DNA of 64,000 nt from Agelas oroides (GCA_949130485.1 OX422192.1:9260008-9324007), one strand, 5' to 3'. Counted from the stretch's first letter, positions 20,893 to 33,046 are shown. Program-made: numbers and translations. The notes: generated by a model from the letters alone, not told the origin.

Positions 20893-23571
20893 TATGCAGT
20901 TAGTTCCATTGCCAGCCTTTGTAGCAATGCAGCAAGCCCTCAAACAACAACCAACAACAACAGAGCAAGACCAGAGTGGTAAAGATTTAGACCAGACTGA
21001 CAGTCTCCCTCCATTGCCGAGTGCAAAGGTCAAAGGTCACAGGGGACAAGACTCTTGTGGTACTTCCATAGGATACAAAATGGTGGAAGTTTTGGAGAGC
21101 GAAGGAGAACAGGAGGAAAGAACAGAGGAAAACCTCAAAAATTGTTTGAGATGTAGTCACTTCAGCAGAGAACATAAAGATGGTCCTGATTTACCTATTT
21201 CTGAACATTCACGGTGCCGAAGTTCTTTGGAACCTTCAGAGAACGTTGAAAAGGTGACGAGACACAGAGGGGAGGAGTGTAGGCAGACGTGGAGAGGTGG
21301 GGGGATTGTACAGCTGGATGGTGTGACCGGTGGAGGAGGAAAGGGAGGAGCGTTTGGAGGGAGAGAGAGCAGCAGTTCAGAATCTGAAGGAGATGACAGC
21401 TCAGAGGCAAGTGGTGTACCACGCCAGCTGCATGGAAACTGTGTGTTACTCTGTTGGATTGATTCCAAAATGGAAACTGAACGAAAATCTTACCTGTGAA
21501 AGTTAACAGTTTCCATGAAGTTGTCGGGTCTTAGGCAAACTTTTTAGAAGATGGGATGGAAGGGGGAGGCCAAGAGGGGATCCCCCCTCACTCACTTTGT
21601 GCCACCATGTGGAGGTACAACTTGTTTCTTTCTGTTTCCAATGCTTTCCATGCTAGGATGGGGAAGGAGTAGCAGATGGTGGTGATGAGGTACGTTAAGT
21701 GTCAACTTCAGGTATGCATGAAACCTTGTCTTATGTGTAGAGCATGAGTTATTATCAGAGAGTCTGTAGACTCTCTATGTAGGGATGGCGCCGACGCGCA
21801 ATATATGCAATACTTAAGCAAAAGCCGTATAACTTCACCACAAACACGCTAAAAGCTTATTTAAGCGCCTAGGTTTCCTCTTTGAGTGCCTTTGTGATCA
21901 GCAAGACTCATATAAGTGGCAAAAAGCTACGCGGAAGACAGCTAAACGCAAAAGTGTGTGGTAGCGAAAGTGCCACTTTTCGTATTCTTCTTTCTTTCTT
22001 GTTAAGACCACTATGTTTAACAACGATATCTCGCAAAGGTTTGAGTACTCACTGTCATTTTAGCACGAAACTGATGCTTATCACAGCGCGGAGCTCTGCA
22101 ACCACTCAGCGTCTTCATAGCTTCAAATTCAGCCTGGTCAATAAAAGCCATTCACAACACTCTGTGGTTGCTGTCCGTTGCGAAGGACGCCATTTTCTAA
22201 TTTTGTACGCATGCGCACACGTAGTCTCGTTCCGAGGCCAAATACCACGATTGTTGGTCTGGGAACGAGACTAGTGCACAAGCAAAATCGCGAGTTGACC
22301 AACGCGCACGGCTGGCACAGTCTCTTCTCGTGGTAGTGGGCAGGGTTTATGAACACCACATAGGTAAGGCGCTGCATTCAGCTGCCAACTTATAGCTACC
22401 CAAAATAAAGTAGCTACTCACAGCTTTAGTAAACTGTGCTGCAGCTGGTCAGTCGTCATGTCATTGTGATCGAAATTCAGGAGATTGGTTTCAAAAAGTT
22501 TGGTACGGAGCTCTGGAGAGTGGTTGGCCTTCATCAGATTCTAGCTGGCAATGTTATTACATGCTTGGAACCACTGCTAAATTGTCAATGCCGTTTCAAG
22601 TTCTGCATGGTGTTGTGGTTACACTTGAAAGGAATATTCTAATGCACCATACAACTCACTCACGCTCGCCCCACAATGCACTGCACTCCCCTAGTTGTAT
22701 TTAGATTGAGTCTAATTTCCTGTTCTATTTTAAGTGACTTCCTCTGTATATAAACTCTGTGCATTGCAATAATAATCAGTCATAGACTCGATCCCTGCTA
22801 TTGCCACGCATGACATGGTGGCAGCGGTGCCGGTGCTGGAGAAATATGCAGCTACAACCGCCCGATCCCTTCAATTTCCGTAATCCGGATGAGTGGACAA
22901 AGTGGAAGAGACGGTACGAGCAGTTCTGCACTGCCTCCGAACTCAAGAACGCAGACGAAACTCGCCAGGTGTCCACACTGCTCTACTGCATGGGTGAGGA
23001 AGCAGAGGATGTCCTTACCTCAACAGGGATCTCCGACGACGAACGTAAATGGTACGATGCAGTCATGAGCAAGCTCAATGGATTTTTCAAGGTTCGGAAA
23101 AACCTGATTTTTGAAAGAGCAAGGTTCAACCAGAGGGGTTGGTATCAATGTACTTTATGTAGAAAAAGATCCCTATACTATAAGGGTCTTTCTTATGTAC
23201 TACTACTTATGGGTCTTTTTTATGTATGAAGTTCCCTATACTATATGGGTCTTTTTTATGTACCAAGCCTCCTATATATATGGGTCCATCTTATGTATTG
23301 CTCCACCCATTCTACATAAGATGGTCCCTATCATGGCGTACGGTGGTACGCCATATGTAGGGATGACCCCGAAAAAAAATGGCGGCCACATTAAAAGTGC
23401 ACATATGACACGCTCGAAATGTCTGCGTTAGATTAGTCAACGGCCTCCATGAGCCATATCAGGCATTATCGTGTGCTTCCATGGGCAACAGGACCGTTAA
23501 CTTTGCTGGAAAGCATCGCTAAAGTACCAGACCGGCAAGTTGCTAAAATGGGCAAATCGTCTATCTTCTGA

Positions 23572-23649
<78 letters not shown>

Positions 23650-26600
23650 CTCTTTCTTTCTTTCCTTCACCACGATAGCACGACAACGGCTGAAGCTATT
23701 ATAATGATTCAAACGCGAAAGAACTGCATAAATCACCGGGTATTGTATTCACCACTTATCGTTCTCAAAGAAAGAACTCAAACTAGTCGGTGATTCTCAG
23801 GTAATCCCACCTTTATGCTTGCTGCTATACGCCATTTTGTTAGATTAGGACACTATTCATAGCAGCTATGCCCCCCCCCCAGAAGCTCAACTGAGCATGT
23901 GTTTTGATAGCTTACCGTGATAAGCTGACACAGAGTATATAGCTACGTGAAGACTGAATGCAACAGCCAAGGTCAGGTGGCACAACACAAAACATAGAGA
24001 GGGGGTGTGTGCATACTTCCAGGAGAAGTATTGTAAGGTATGTATTGTTAGGGCTGCTGTAAATGAAAATGTATGTGAGGACTCCACACACTGAGCACGT
24101 GTAGTTAGCGAGGGCAGCAGTTTCTACTTCCGTTCAGACTATAGTTGAAAGTCATTCTGGAACCTGATTGGTCAATGGCTAGCCTCGTTCCCAGGCACGT
24201 GATAAGTGTTCCCAGGCCTTCCCCGTTTTTCGCGCTCTTCCGCCTCCGTGTATTATACTGAACGCAAACCGAAGAACAAAAAACGGGGTAGGCCTGGGAA
24301 CGAGGCTAGTCAATGGCTAAACCTGTAACTCACCTAGACACTAGGTACTTGATACTTGGAACACTAGCCACTTACATTCAATTTTTCATTTTCAAATTTC
24401 AAATTTGCTTGTTATGGTCATTTACAGCAAAAAGGTATATAGTACATCTTTACGAACAGTGTTTAGTTGACATTTTGGCTGGTGTCTTTTTAGTATATCC
24501 TCCTGTTGTGTTGTGCCTGAGTCTTCATATCCCTCCAATGCAAAGAGTAGCAGCCTATCGGTACCTTGGTCCTCGAACTGCTCTAGTGCAGCTAGTATAG
24601 CAGTGAGTTAACATTGGCTTCATTCAAAACTCCTGCGCTAGAGGAGGCAGCTGCTCCCAGTTCACATGGACTACTATTGGGTTCACCGAAAACTCTCTGT
24701 AGACTTCGTCCCCACAGAGGTCATGTAGTACTGAGCTGTAAGACACCATTGCAGTAACACTTTGGCGGTAAGTAGCTATGGTCTAAATTGGTTTGACACC
24801 GCAGTGTAGGGATCTACGGGGTTTATAAACCCTGCACAAAGCCTCATAAAACTGCACGCTTCACACTTGGGTTTTCTTTGGCTTCTAAATCCCATAGATT
24901 CCTACGCTTTGGTGAAAGAAGTTTGGTTCGGATGTACATTTCACTCGGAAGGGTTAGGATTTACAACAATTCTTTCGTGGTTCCTTGTGAATAACAAAGT
25001 TCTATACTTTACAGACCATGCATTTTCCCCTCAGCCTCCCCTCCCACCTCTCTTCTCTCTTACTATTCCTAAAAAAAAACAACAGGAACAAGTCACAAAA
25101 AAGTTTTCTGAATGAAAACAAGCGCATGTAGGGATGGAACCCTCAAAAACCAGCCAAACAAGATGGGAACGACACCACAACACTTTCACACCATCCCTAC
25201 ATCTTGTGCCATTTTGCCAAGTATTCACACCACAAAATATGTACATTAGCCTATTCCAACCCACTAAATATATGAACAAGACACTACTGCTCACTCACCA
25301 GCCTTCCTGCATACAAGATAATTATCTGCCACGTTCAGCAGCAATACAATTTGACGACATAACTTACACTATAACATGCCATACAGACTCAGCACTGCTT
25401 GTGCACTCCACAGCTTCTGCATACAAGACAGACCATATCTGCCATGCTCAGTAGCAACTGCGTTGTAGCAACCCACAACACAACTTACTGTCAATGCATG
25501 CACATCAACATGCACTGCACACCCAACAGTACCCAACCCACTGCCTTCCATCACCCTCCTATGCACTGAGTTGCCACTAACACAAGGCAAAATGGCGCAA
25601 GATGTAGGGATGGTGTGAAAGTGTTGTGGTGTCGTTCCCATCTTGTTTGGCTGGTTTTTGAGGGTTCCATCCCTACATGCGCTTGTTTTCATTAGGAAAA
25701 CTTTTTTGTGACTTGTATATAGAGTGTCATATGTACTATTATGGGTCCATCTTATGTACACCGATTATTGTGGGGTCTTACTCTTGTACATAAGATGGTC
25801 CCTATATATGTAGTGTCATATGTACTATTATGGGTCCATCTTATGTACACCGATTATTGTGGGGTCTTACTCTTGTACATAAGATGGTCCCTATATATGT
25901 AGTGTCATATGTACTATTATGGGTCCATCTTATGTACACCGATTATTGTGGGGTCTTACTCTTGTACATAAGATGGTCCCTATATATGTAGTGTCATATG
26001 TACTATTATGGGTCCATCTTATGTACACCGATTATTGTGGGGTCTTACTCTTGTACATAAGATGGTCCCTATATATGTAGTGTCATATGTACTATTATGG
26101 GTCCATCTTATGTACACCGATTATTGTGGGGTCTTACTCTTGTACATAAGATGGTCCCTATATAGAGTGTCATATGTACTATTATGGGTCCATCTTATGT
26201 ACACTGATGTTTGTGGGGTCTTACTCTTGTACATAAGATGGTCCCTATATATGTAGTGTCATATGTACTATTATGGGTCCATCTTATGTACACCGATTAT
26301 TGTGGGGTCTTGCTCTTGTACATAAGATGGTCCCTATATATATAGTGTCATACGTACTATTATGGGTCCATCTTATGTGCACCGATTATTGTGGGGTCTT
26401 GCTCTTGTACATAAGATGGTCCCTATATATATAGTGTCATACGTACTATTATGGGTCCATCTTATGTACACCGATTATTTTGGGGTCTTACCCTTGTACA
26501 TAATTGATGCAGAGGACAAATCTGTTGATCCTATTGAAGATGATGACTACACACTTATCAACTAGCTGCTAGTAGCTGCACTATCTGACTTTCTCCTACT

Positions 26601-29600
26601 TAACATGCATTGCATTTAATTAGGCTTTGTAGCTATGTCAGTGAACTTTGCTTCAAAATCCAGAGTCATTAGTTATCATCACAGCCAATGCTAACATCGT
26701 CATGGGGATGCGTTCCACATAATTGGAGAACAATCATCACCTATTACACCCCAAAACACAATATCTTATGGGCAAAACTACCAAAGTGCACGTGTATGCC
26801 CAATGCATTTTAGCCTTTCTCTCCCAGTCTGAGAAGATTTATTGTAACATGCAGTCAGAGGTACTAGGACAGCTTGAAGCAAAATGATTTGTCAATCTTA
26901 AGTCAAAAGTACTTGGTGGAACAGTTAGAGATGCAGAGCAGCTAAAGGAAAACTATCACAGTCACTTATTTTTTAAACATGGACTTGACTGTGTCAATTT
27001 TACTAGATGAAATGGGATTAGACAAAGTTGGATTAGGATTAGATAAAATGGGATGACACCCCCAAAGAAGTGGTAAGGCCAAACATTCACCACCATCAAA
27101 TGGGACCCATCACTTCATCCCAACTTGTAGCTCTGGAACCTTGTATAAAGGCTAAGGTATAGGTACACTAACTATTACCTACAAGTTTCTGGTAGCAGTT
27201 TACCAATCAAGCACAGCCATACTAATCATGAGCTACAAGTCACTTTCACGCTTCAGTGAAGTGCGTACTTAGCTACTGGCATGTTGCACTGCATCATATT
27301 CTGTGCATCCACAATGCTTTTGATGGAATGGCGCTTCTTTACAACACCGAGCGACATCTCTCAAAAGGATTTGCGTGGTCTTCTTAGTTTCTACGCAACT
27401 CAGAACGAGATACAGGGTTATTTGTAACACATTGGAGTGGCAAGAGAGTGAGACCCCACATTATTTGTTAACATTGTTTCTTCCTATATAGGGACCATCT
27501 TATGTACAGGAGTAAGACCCCCACAATAATTGGTGTACATAAGATGGACCCATAATAGTACGTATGACACTATATATATAGGGACCCTCTTATGTACAAG
27601 AGTAAGACCCCACAATAATCGGTGTACATGAGATGGACCCATAATAGTACGTATGACACTATATATATAGGGACCATCTTATGTACAAGAGCAAGACCCC
27701 ACAATAATCTAAGATGGACCCATAATAGTACATATGACACTCTATATATAGGGACCATCTTATGTACAAGAGTAAGACCCCACAATAATCGGTGTACATG
27801 AGATGGACCCATAATAGTACGTATGACACTATATATATAGGGACCATCTTATGTACAAGAGCAAGACCCCACAATAATCTAAGATGGACCCATAATAGTA
27901 CATATGACACTCTATATATAGGGACCATCTTATGTAGAATGGGTGGAGCAATACATAAGATGGACCCATATATATAGGAGGCTTGGTACATAAAAAAGAC
28001 CCATATAGTATGGGGAACTTCGTACATAAAAAAGACCCATAAGTAGTAGTACATAAGAAAGACCCATATAGTATAGGGATCAGTTTACATAAAAAAGACC
28101 CTTATAGTATATAGGGATCTTTTTCTACATAAAGTACATTGATACCAACCCCAACCAGAGGAACCAAAGTGAGGGCGAATCGATAGAACAGTATATCACG
28201 GCACTATACCACCTCATTGAAACTTGCGAGTACGGAGACTGGAGAGATGAGATGTTGCACGATAGGCTCGTCGTGGGCATACGTAACGCAGCGATGTCGC
28301 AGAAGCTGCAGATTGACCCCGGGCTGACTCTAGAGAAGGCCATGAAGACTGCCCAACAGAGCGCTGCAGTGAAAGAGCAGCAGGGCCAACTGAAGCAGCT
28401 GAAAGAGGGCAGCAAGGGAAACCCGATCGCAATCGAAGAGGTCAGGACTGGTCGACCTCCGACAGATAGAGGAGGAGCCTCTGGGGGCAGAGATAAGTCG
28501 TTCAGATACCGCAAGGGAGGAGCTAGGGGGACACAGCCCAGGATACAAGGTGGGGCTAAGTCAGGACAAAGGAAACCCCAATGTAAACGCTGTGGGAAAG
28601 ACCACTTACCTGCAGAAAGATGCCCAGCCAAAGCAGCTACTTGTTACAAATGTAACAGAAAGGGCCACTTCAGCTCTCAGTGTTTCTCCAAGACTGTTGC
28701 AGCCAGTGCAGAGGAGCTGAGCCTGGACACTGCATTCCTAGGAGTTCTGAACTCTGGAAAGATTTCTCCCTGGACTGTCACACTAAAACTGCAAGGTACG
28801 AACACCCACTTCAAGATGGATACAGGTGCTGAAGTTACAGCAATATCAGAGCGTACTTTCCATAGCCTCAAAGGAGTGACTCTCACGAAACCCACCAAAA
28901 TCCTGCACGGTCCTACAGGACAGCCAATGAAGGTCCTCGGGCAATTCACTGGAACTCTCTCAAGTAAGGACAAGCGAGTGTCCAAGCCTGTGTACGTTAT
29001 TCGAGGACTTCGGACCAACCTGCTGGGTCTTCCTGCGATAACAGCACTCGAACTTGTTTCAAGGATTAATGCCACGAGCAGTACAGAGGAACAAGACTGG
29101 CTGGCACAGTACCCATCCCTCTTCAAAGGTCTAGGGAACCTCGGAGACGAATACTCCATTAAGATGCGCGAGGGAGCCCAGCCACATGCTCTGTTCACCC
29201 CACGGAAAGTGCCCATACCGATGAGAGCAAAAGTCCGTGAAGAGCTGGATCGCATGGAGGGCAGGAGTTATCTCTAAAGTCACAGAGCCCACGCCGTGGT
29301 GCGCAGGAATGGTGGTGGTACCAAAGCAAGGTGAAGCAGTGAGAGTGTGTGTAGACCTCAAGGGACTCAATGAGAACGTGTTTGCGAGAAACTCACCCAA
29401 TCCCAGGAGTGGACGACACACTTGCTCAACTGTGTTGACGCCAATAGTGGATTTTGGCAAATCCTGTTGTCAGAGGACTCATTTTTACTCACGACTTTCA
29501 TCACTCCCTACGGGAGGTATTGCTTCAACAAGTTACCTTTTGGGATTTCAAGTGCCCCTGAACTGTTTCAGAGCCGGATGAACAGAATCCTAGAAGGACT

Positions 29601-32073
29601 GGAAGGGAACTTATGCCACATGGACGACATGTTGATTTACGGAGCTGACCAAGCAGAGCATGACTCTCGTTTGAAAGCAGTCCTGGAGAGACTCCAAACG
29701 GCAGGAGTCACACTGAATTCCCAGAAGTGTGTGTTCAGCAAGCGCAGAATCCGATTCTTAGGTCACATCACAGATGGGAATGGCATACACCCCGACCCTC
29801 AGAAAGTCTCAGCTGTCCTTCAAATGGAGAGACCCAGGAATGTCAGTGACCTGAGATGCTTTATGGGGATGGCTAATCGACTTGGAAAATTTCCCCCAAA
29901 TTTAGCTGAACTGAGTCAACCCCTTCGGGAACTGCTGAGCACGAAACGGGTTTGGAGTTGGGGCCCACCCCAAGAGAAATCTTTCACAGACCTCAAGCAG
30001 GAACTAACACGGCCTGCAGTGTTGCGTTTGTACAATCCAGAAGCTCCCACAAAAGTGTCCGCAGATGCTTCTTCTCACGGCCTTGGGGCTGTTCTTCTTC
30101 AACAGTCAGACTCAGCCTGGAGACCAGTGGCATATGCTTCTAAGGCTATGACGGAAACTGAGAAAAGATATGCCCAAATAGAAAAGGAGGCATTGGCAGA
30201 AACTTGGGCCTGTGAGCGGTTTTCCAACTATGTCCTGGGCCCGAACTTTCCTGATAGAATCTGACCACAAGCCCCTGATTCCGTTGCTCAACTCGAAACG
30301 TTTGGATGACCTGCCTCCCCGCATCCTTCGATTCAGGCTACGCCTGGCCAGATTTGATTACACAGTCCAACATGTTCCAGGGAAGCTATTATACACAGCA
30401 GACACGCTGTCTCGAGCTCCATTGGATACAGAGGACGAGGAGACCACCGAATTTCCAGCAGAGGTTGAAGCCTTTGTGGACAGTGTTATTCAGTCACTAC
30501 CTGCAACGTCATGGCAACTGGAAAATTATCGAAGAGCCTAAGTGGAGGACTCTATTTGTGTAAAAGTTATTGAATACTGTCGATCCAGTTGGCCTGAGAA
30601 ACGTACCTTAGACATCACCATCACTCCATACTGGAAGGTTCGAGGTTCCATCACAGTACAAGGTGGTTTACTCCTCTACAACCAACGCATTATCGTTCCC
30701 CGTTCCCTGCAGCGAGAAACGCTCCATCGAATTCATGAGGGCCACCAGGGGATCGAACGCTGCCGGATGCGTACTAAGACTTCAGTGTGGTGGCCAGGCA
30801 TCTTGAGCCAGATTACAACACTTGTTGAAAATTGTTCTACATGTGCAATGGAGAGCAAACACAGGAGAGAGCCATTGATGACAACCAAGCTCCTGGAGTA
30901 CCCTTGGCAAGTGTTAGGAACAGACTTGTTTGAGCTCAAGGGTAACCACTATTTGCTCGTTTCTGACTATTTCTCTCGATATTTGGAAGTTGTTAGATTG
31001 ACACCAACTACATCCTCTAGTGTCATAAGAGCACTGAAAATGATTTTCTCCCGATTTGGAATACCCGAAATACTACGTAGCGACAATGGCCCACAATATG
31101 CATCTAAGGGGTTTGAGGAGTTTGCAAAGTGCTATGGATTTAGACATGAGACCAGTAGTCCGCTCTACCCCCAGAGCAATGGACTGGCAGAGCGTATGGT
31201 GCAAACCGCTAAACGTCTACTGAGCAGATCAGACGACCCTCAACTTGCTCTCCTCACATACAGAGCAACACCGTTGCCCTGGTGTAACCTCTCTCCCGCT
31301 CAGCTGTTGATGGGAAGAAGTGTTCGAACCACTGTTCCCCAAGTCAGCACTCACCTGATCCCCAATTGGAGCTACCTTGAAGAATTCCGTGAGAAGGATG
31401 ACTTCTCTCCAGGACTTCAAGGAAAAGCAAAAGAGAGACTATGACCGTCACTACCGGACAAGTGAGATGCCCGATATTCCAGAGCACACAGCCGTATGGA
31501 TACGGTCAGGAAACAAGCCCCAGAAGGGAAGAGTTGTTGCTCATGCTAACAAACCCCGATCATACCTAGTGGAGACTTTGGCAGGGAGACTACGGAGGAA
31601 TTGGTCTCACCTCCAAGTGGTCCCAGATCCTGAGCCGGAAGAGACTGATGAACCTGAGATATCAGACCCTACGTCGATGCAGAATCGAATCGTAACTCGA
31701 TCTCAGACTGGAACCCTGGTCAGACCACCGGACAGGTTCTCTCCAGGAAGGGAGATGTAGCATGAGTTATTATTGTATTTAGATTGAGTCTAATTTCCTG
31801 TTCTATTTTAAGTGACTTCCTCTGTATATAAACTCTGTGCATTGCAATAATAATCAGTCATAGACTCGATCCCTGCTATTGCCATGCACGACAACACACA
31901 CACACACTACACACACACACAAACACACACACACACACCACACACACACAAACACACACACACAGGTATGTCGTGTCAAGAATCAGTGGAAGTTTCTCCT
32001 GAAGGACGGAGTGATGCACATTAATGGTCATGACTACATCTTCAACAAGTGCACAGGGGAGGCAGACTGGTAG
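20893..32073 (+). CDS. GTF2A1: TFIIA large subunit (alpha/beta), 3' part
   Basis: General transcription factor that stabilises TBP on promoters. Three exons join in phase 0: 20893-21406, 21657-21689 and 31966-32073. The last exon ends KNQWKFLLKDGV...HINGHDYIF...GEADW, the diagnostic C-terminal beta-barrel of the TFIIA large subunit. The first exon has a Gln-rich start, IVQLDG and an acidic Ser/Glu stretch (ESSSSESEGDDSSE), as in the spacer before that domain. The N-terminal four-helix-bundle part is not in the window, so the gene is cut at its 5' side by the duplication junction or its 5' exons lie elsewhere. The donor at 21406 fits the GC-type consensus (GAG|GCAAGT). The last intron holds a retrotransposon. 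Confidence 0.8.
21736..22815 (+). repeat. 5' LTR, interrupted by a 940-bp insertion
   Basis: The LTR sequence TGTAG..CATGAGTTATTA is separated from its continuation TTGTATTTAGATTGAG by 940 bp; removed, it is about 140 bp, matching the 138-bp 3' LTR. It has a TATATAAA box and ends GACA. A primer-binding-type TGGTGGCAGCGGTG starts directly after it. Confidence 0.75.
21755..22694. mobile_element. Helitron-like nonautonomous insertion
   Basis: It begins TCAGAGAGTC and ends CTAG, and is inserted between A and T of the LTR without any target duplication, the pattern of Helitrons (5' TC, 3' CTRR, host AT). The exact site is shown by the intact 3' LTR at 31772/31773. The 5' end has an 8-bp inverted repeat (AGAGAGTC TGTA GACTCTCT). 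I did not find a convincing GC-rich hairpin near the 3' end. No Rep/helicase is encoded. Confidence 0.6.
23572..23668. repeat. (TTTC)n microsatellite
   Basis: About 24 copies of TTTC, with few interruptions near the right end. The Lys/Glu/Arg-repeat frame on the minus strand is not a gene. Confidence 0.95.
24180..24308. repeat. TAGCCTC-family MITE with perfect 9-bp duplication
   Basis: A 129-bp element with ends TAGCCTCGTTCCCAGG and complement, flanked by GTCAATGGC on both sides. Its core closely resembles 816-948. Confidence 0.85.
25090..25714. repeat. Foldback element, copy 2 (AAGTCACAAAAAAG ends)
   Basis: Same inverted ends and core as 6318-6907. The right end abuts the first 89-bp array unit. 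Confidence 0.7.
25724..26505. repeat. 89-bp tandem array, left arm, hairpin units
   Basis: Nearly nine units of 89 bp starting GTGTCATATGTACTATTATG. Each unit holds its own inverted repeat: GGGTCCATCTTATGTAC and, 26 nt later, GTACATAAGATGGTCCC. Long frames through the array are periodic artefacts. Confidence 0.9.
27487..27935. repeat. 89-bp-type tandem array, right arm, inverted
   Basis: The same units in opposite orientation (ATAGGGACCATCTTATGTAC...), about five copies, some shortened by loss of the ACCGATT portion. Confidence 0.85.
30542..31444 (+). pseudogene. Gypsy integrase domain
   Basis: The zinc-binding HHCC part (HRIHEGHQGIERC, CSTCAME) precedes the DDE core: GTDLFE, RSDNGPQY and NGLAERMV. 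The segment itself is open for 300 codons and its continuation to 31760 is in another frame, so a frameshift lies near 31430. The C-terminal extension there ends just before the polypurine tract AGGAAGGGAGA and the 3' LTR. Confidence 0.8.
31756..31893 (+). repeat. 3' LTR (138 bp)
   Basis: Starts TGTAGCATGAG after a polypurine tract and ends GCACGACA. It has the same TATATAAACTCTG promoter core as the 5' LTR and lacks its insertion. Confidence 0.8.
31895..31965. repeat. CA-rich microsatellite before TFIIA last exon
   Basis: Impure (CA)n running straight into the CAG acceptor of the last TFIIA exon and abutting the 3' LTR. Confidence 0.9.
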
Positions 32074-33046
32074 ACCAGACCACCATAACTGAACATGGCT
32101 GCTCTGTGTATACAGCTGCCTGTTAGTGGCAAAATTTGCTTTATCATAACTTCATGATCTCTGTGTTCATCTGTTTAATAGAACCATGGCTAGTACGTTG
32201 CACTTTAAATCTGACTGTATATTGTGGTCTAATGGAACTCCACAATCATTGACTATTGGTTAAATTAGGTAACACCCTTCTGAGTAGGCAAATGAAATTA
32301 ACTTAACAATCCACAGGTGAGCAGGTCAAAAGGTTGCCTTGTTCCCAAGCCCCTCCCCCTCCCCCTCTGCAGCCTTTTGTGCATATGGTATTACGTTCCC
32401 AAGCTCCTCCTCATGCATACATTATTTGACAAAAGCCCTGGCAATGAGGCTATCAATGGTAAACTACATGCCAACTATAAACATGTATCCTACAGCCTAA
32501 CCTTAATTGTTCCCAGACCCCTGTCCAGCTTCTGTTGCTTGCAGTACATGCAATAGAAAGCTAGGTGGAGCCTGGGAACTTTACAATTTTTGAACCAGAT
32601 TCATATGGCTTTGCAGTTTCAGAAACAAGGGTTGGGCAGGAGATGGTTTGTGAAACATTTCCAAAAACAGTGCATGGGATGCTATTGTCCCAGATACACT
32701 ACATACCTCAAATTAGTTGCTAGAACAAGGTTACGCACAACCATAGCCTTGGATCATCCAAGTCAACTGCCCATCTCAATTCTGTTTTGTTCTAGCTAGG
32801 AAAGATTTGGCCACAACAAGAAAGGGGTCATGATTACTCACATATAGCCATGGAACAAACATGATATCGTACTACCAGTGTAACTAAATTAAAGTCATAT
32901 CATAGCAACCATCAGAAGTCCATAGCTAGCTATTATTAACTTATACAAATTTTGGATACACATAAAATAACTACATAAACAACACTGTCCTATAATATTC
33001 TCCAAACACCAAACAAATTGTACTGTTGCCCTTAGACGTTCCATGA
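32074..33046. other. Intergenic region between convergent genes
   Basis: 3' flanks of TFIIA (plus) and the kinase-containing gene (minus). It contains degraded TAGCCTC-type repeat pieces (about 32330-32580). No gene seen. Confidence 0.5.

Larger units (their letters stand above)
23136..28151. mobile_element. 5-kb TIR element with 9-bp target duplication in gag
   Basis: Ends are inverted repeats of about 200 bp starting GGGTTGGTATCAATGTAC, flanked on each side by CAACCAGAG, a 9-bp duplication. Gag coding continues on both sides, which confirms insertion after the retroelement. Between the ends lie a dispersed repeat, a TTTC microsatellite, a TAGCCTC MITE, a foldback element, a left array of 89-bp units, a unique AT-rich core (26510-27480) and a right array in opposite orientation. 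No transposase frame is seen. The 9-bp duplication suggests a Mutator-like element. Confidence 0.75.
22846..31760 (+). pseudogene. Gypsy Gag-Pol reading frame, broken
   Basis: The Gag part begins MQLQPPDPFNFRNPDEWTKW at 22846 and is interrupted at 23135; it resumes at 28161 with EGESIEQYITALYHLIE. Zinc knuckles (CKRCGKDH..., CYKCNRKGHFSSQC) lie near 28580-28680. The protease DTGAEVTA motif is near 28820. A frameshift near 29262 and another near 29420 interrupt the start of RT; RT motifs NKLPFGISSAPELF and MDDMLIYG follow. The RNase H part (SADASSHGLGAVL) is shifted near 30250. A TAA at 30539 precedes the integrase. The element cannot be autonomous. Confidence 0.85.
21736..31893 (+). mobile_element. 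Ty3/gypsy LTR retrotransposon, decayed
   Basis: Bounded by LTRs that end in the same sequence (CGATCCCTGCTATTGCCAYGC...GACA). Internal order is Gag with zinc knuckles, protease, RT, RNase H and integrase, the Ty3/gypsy order. It lies sense to TFIIA in its last intron. I saw no target duplication: the left flank is CTTATG and the right flank is a CA microsatellite that may have erased it. It is itself interrupted by a Helitron-like insertion in the 5' LTR and a 5 kb TIR element in gag. Confidence 0.85.

Noticed and set aside
20394-21033. Poly-Ser, poly-Pro and Gly/Glu-rich proteins over C/T tracts (also 53.1-53.9 kb)
   Set aside because: Low-complexity translation of intronic polypyrimidine tracts.
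25724-26505. CRISPR array
   Set aside because: Spacers are not unique and the genome is animal; it is a satellite array.
25724-28054. Long frames with repeated MGPSYVHRLLWGL-type peptides
   Set aside because: They follow the 89-bp array period, occur on both strands and shift frame; not genes.
30636-30650. tRNA B-box-like GGTTCGAGGTTCC
   Set aside because: Inside the gypsy pol frame, with no A box or cloverleaf.
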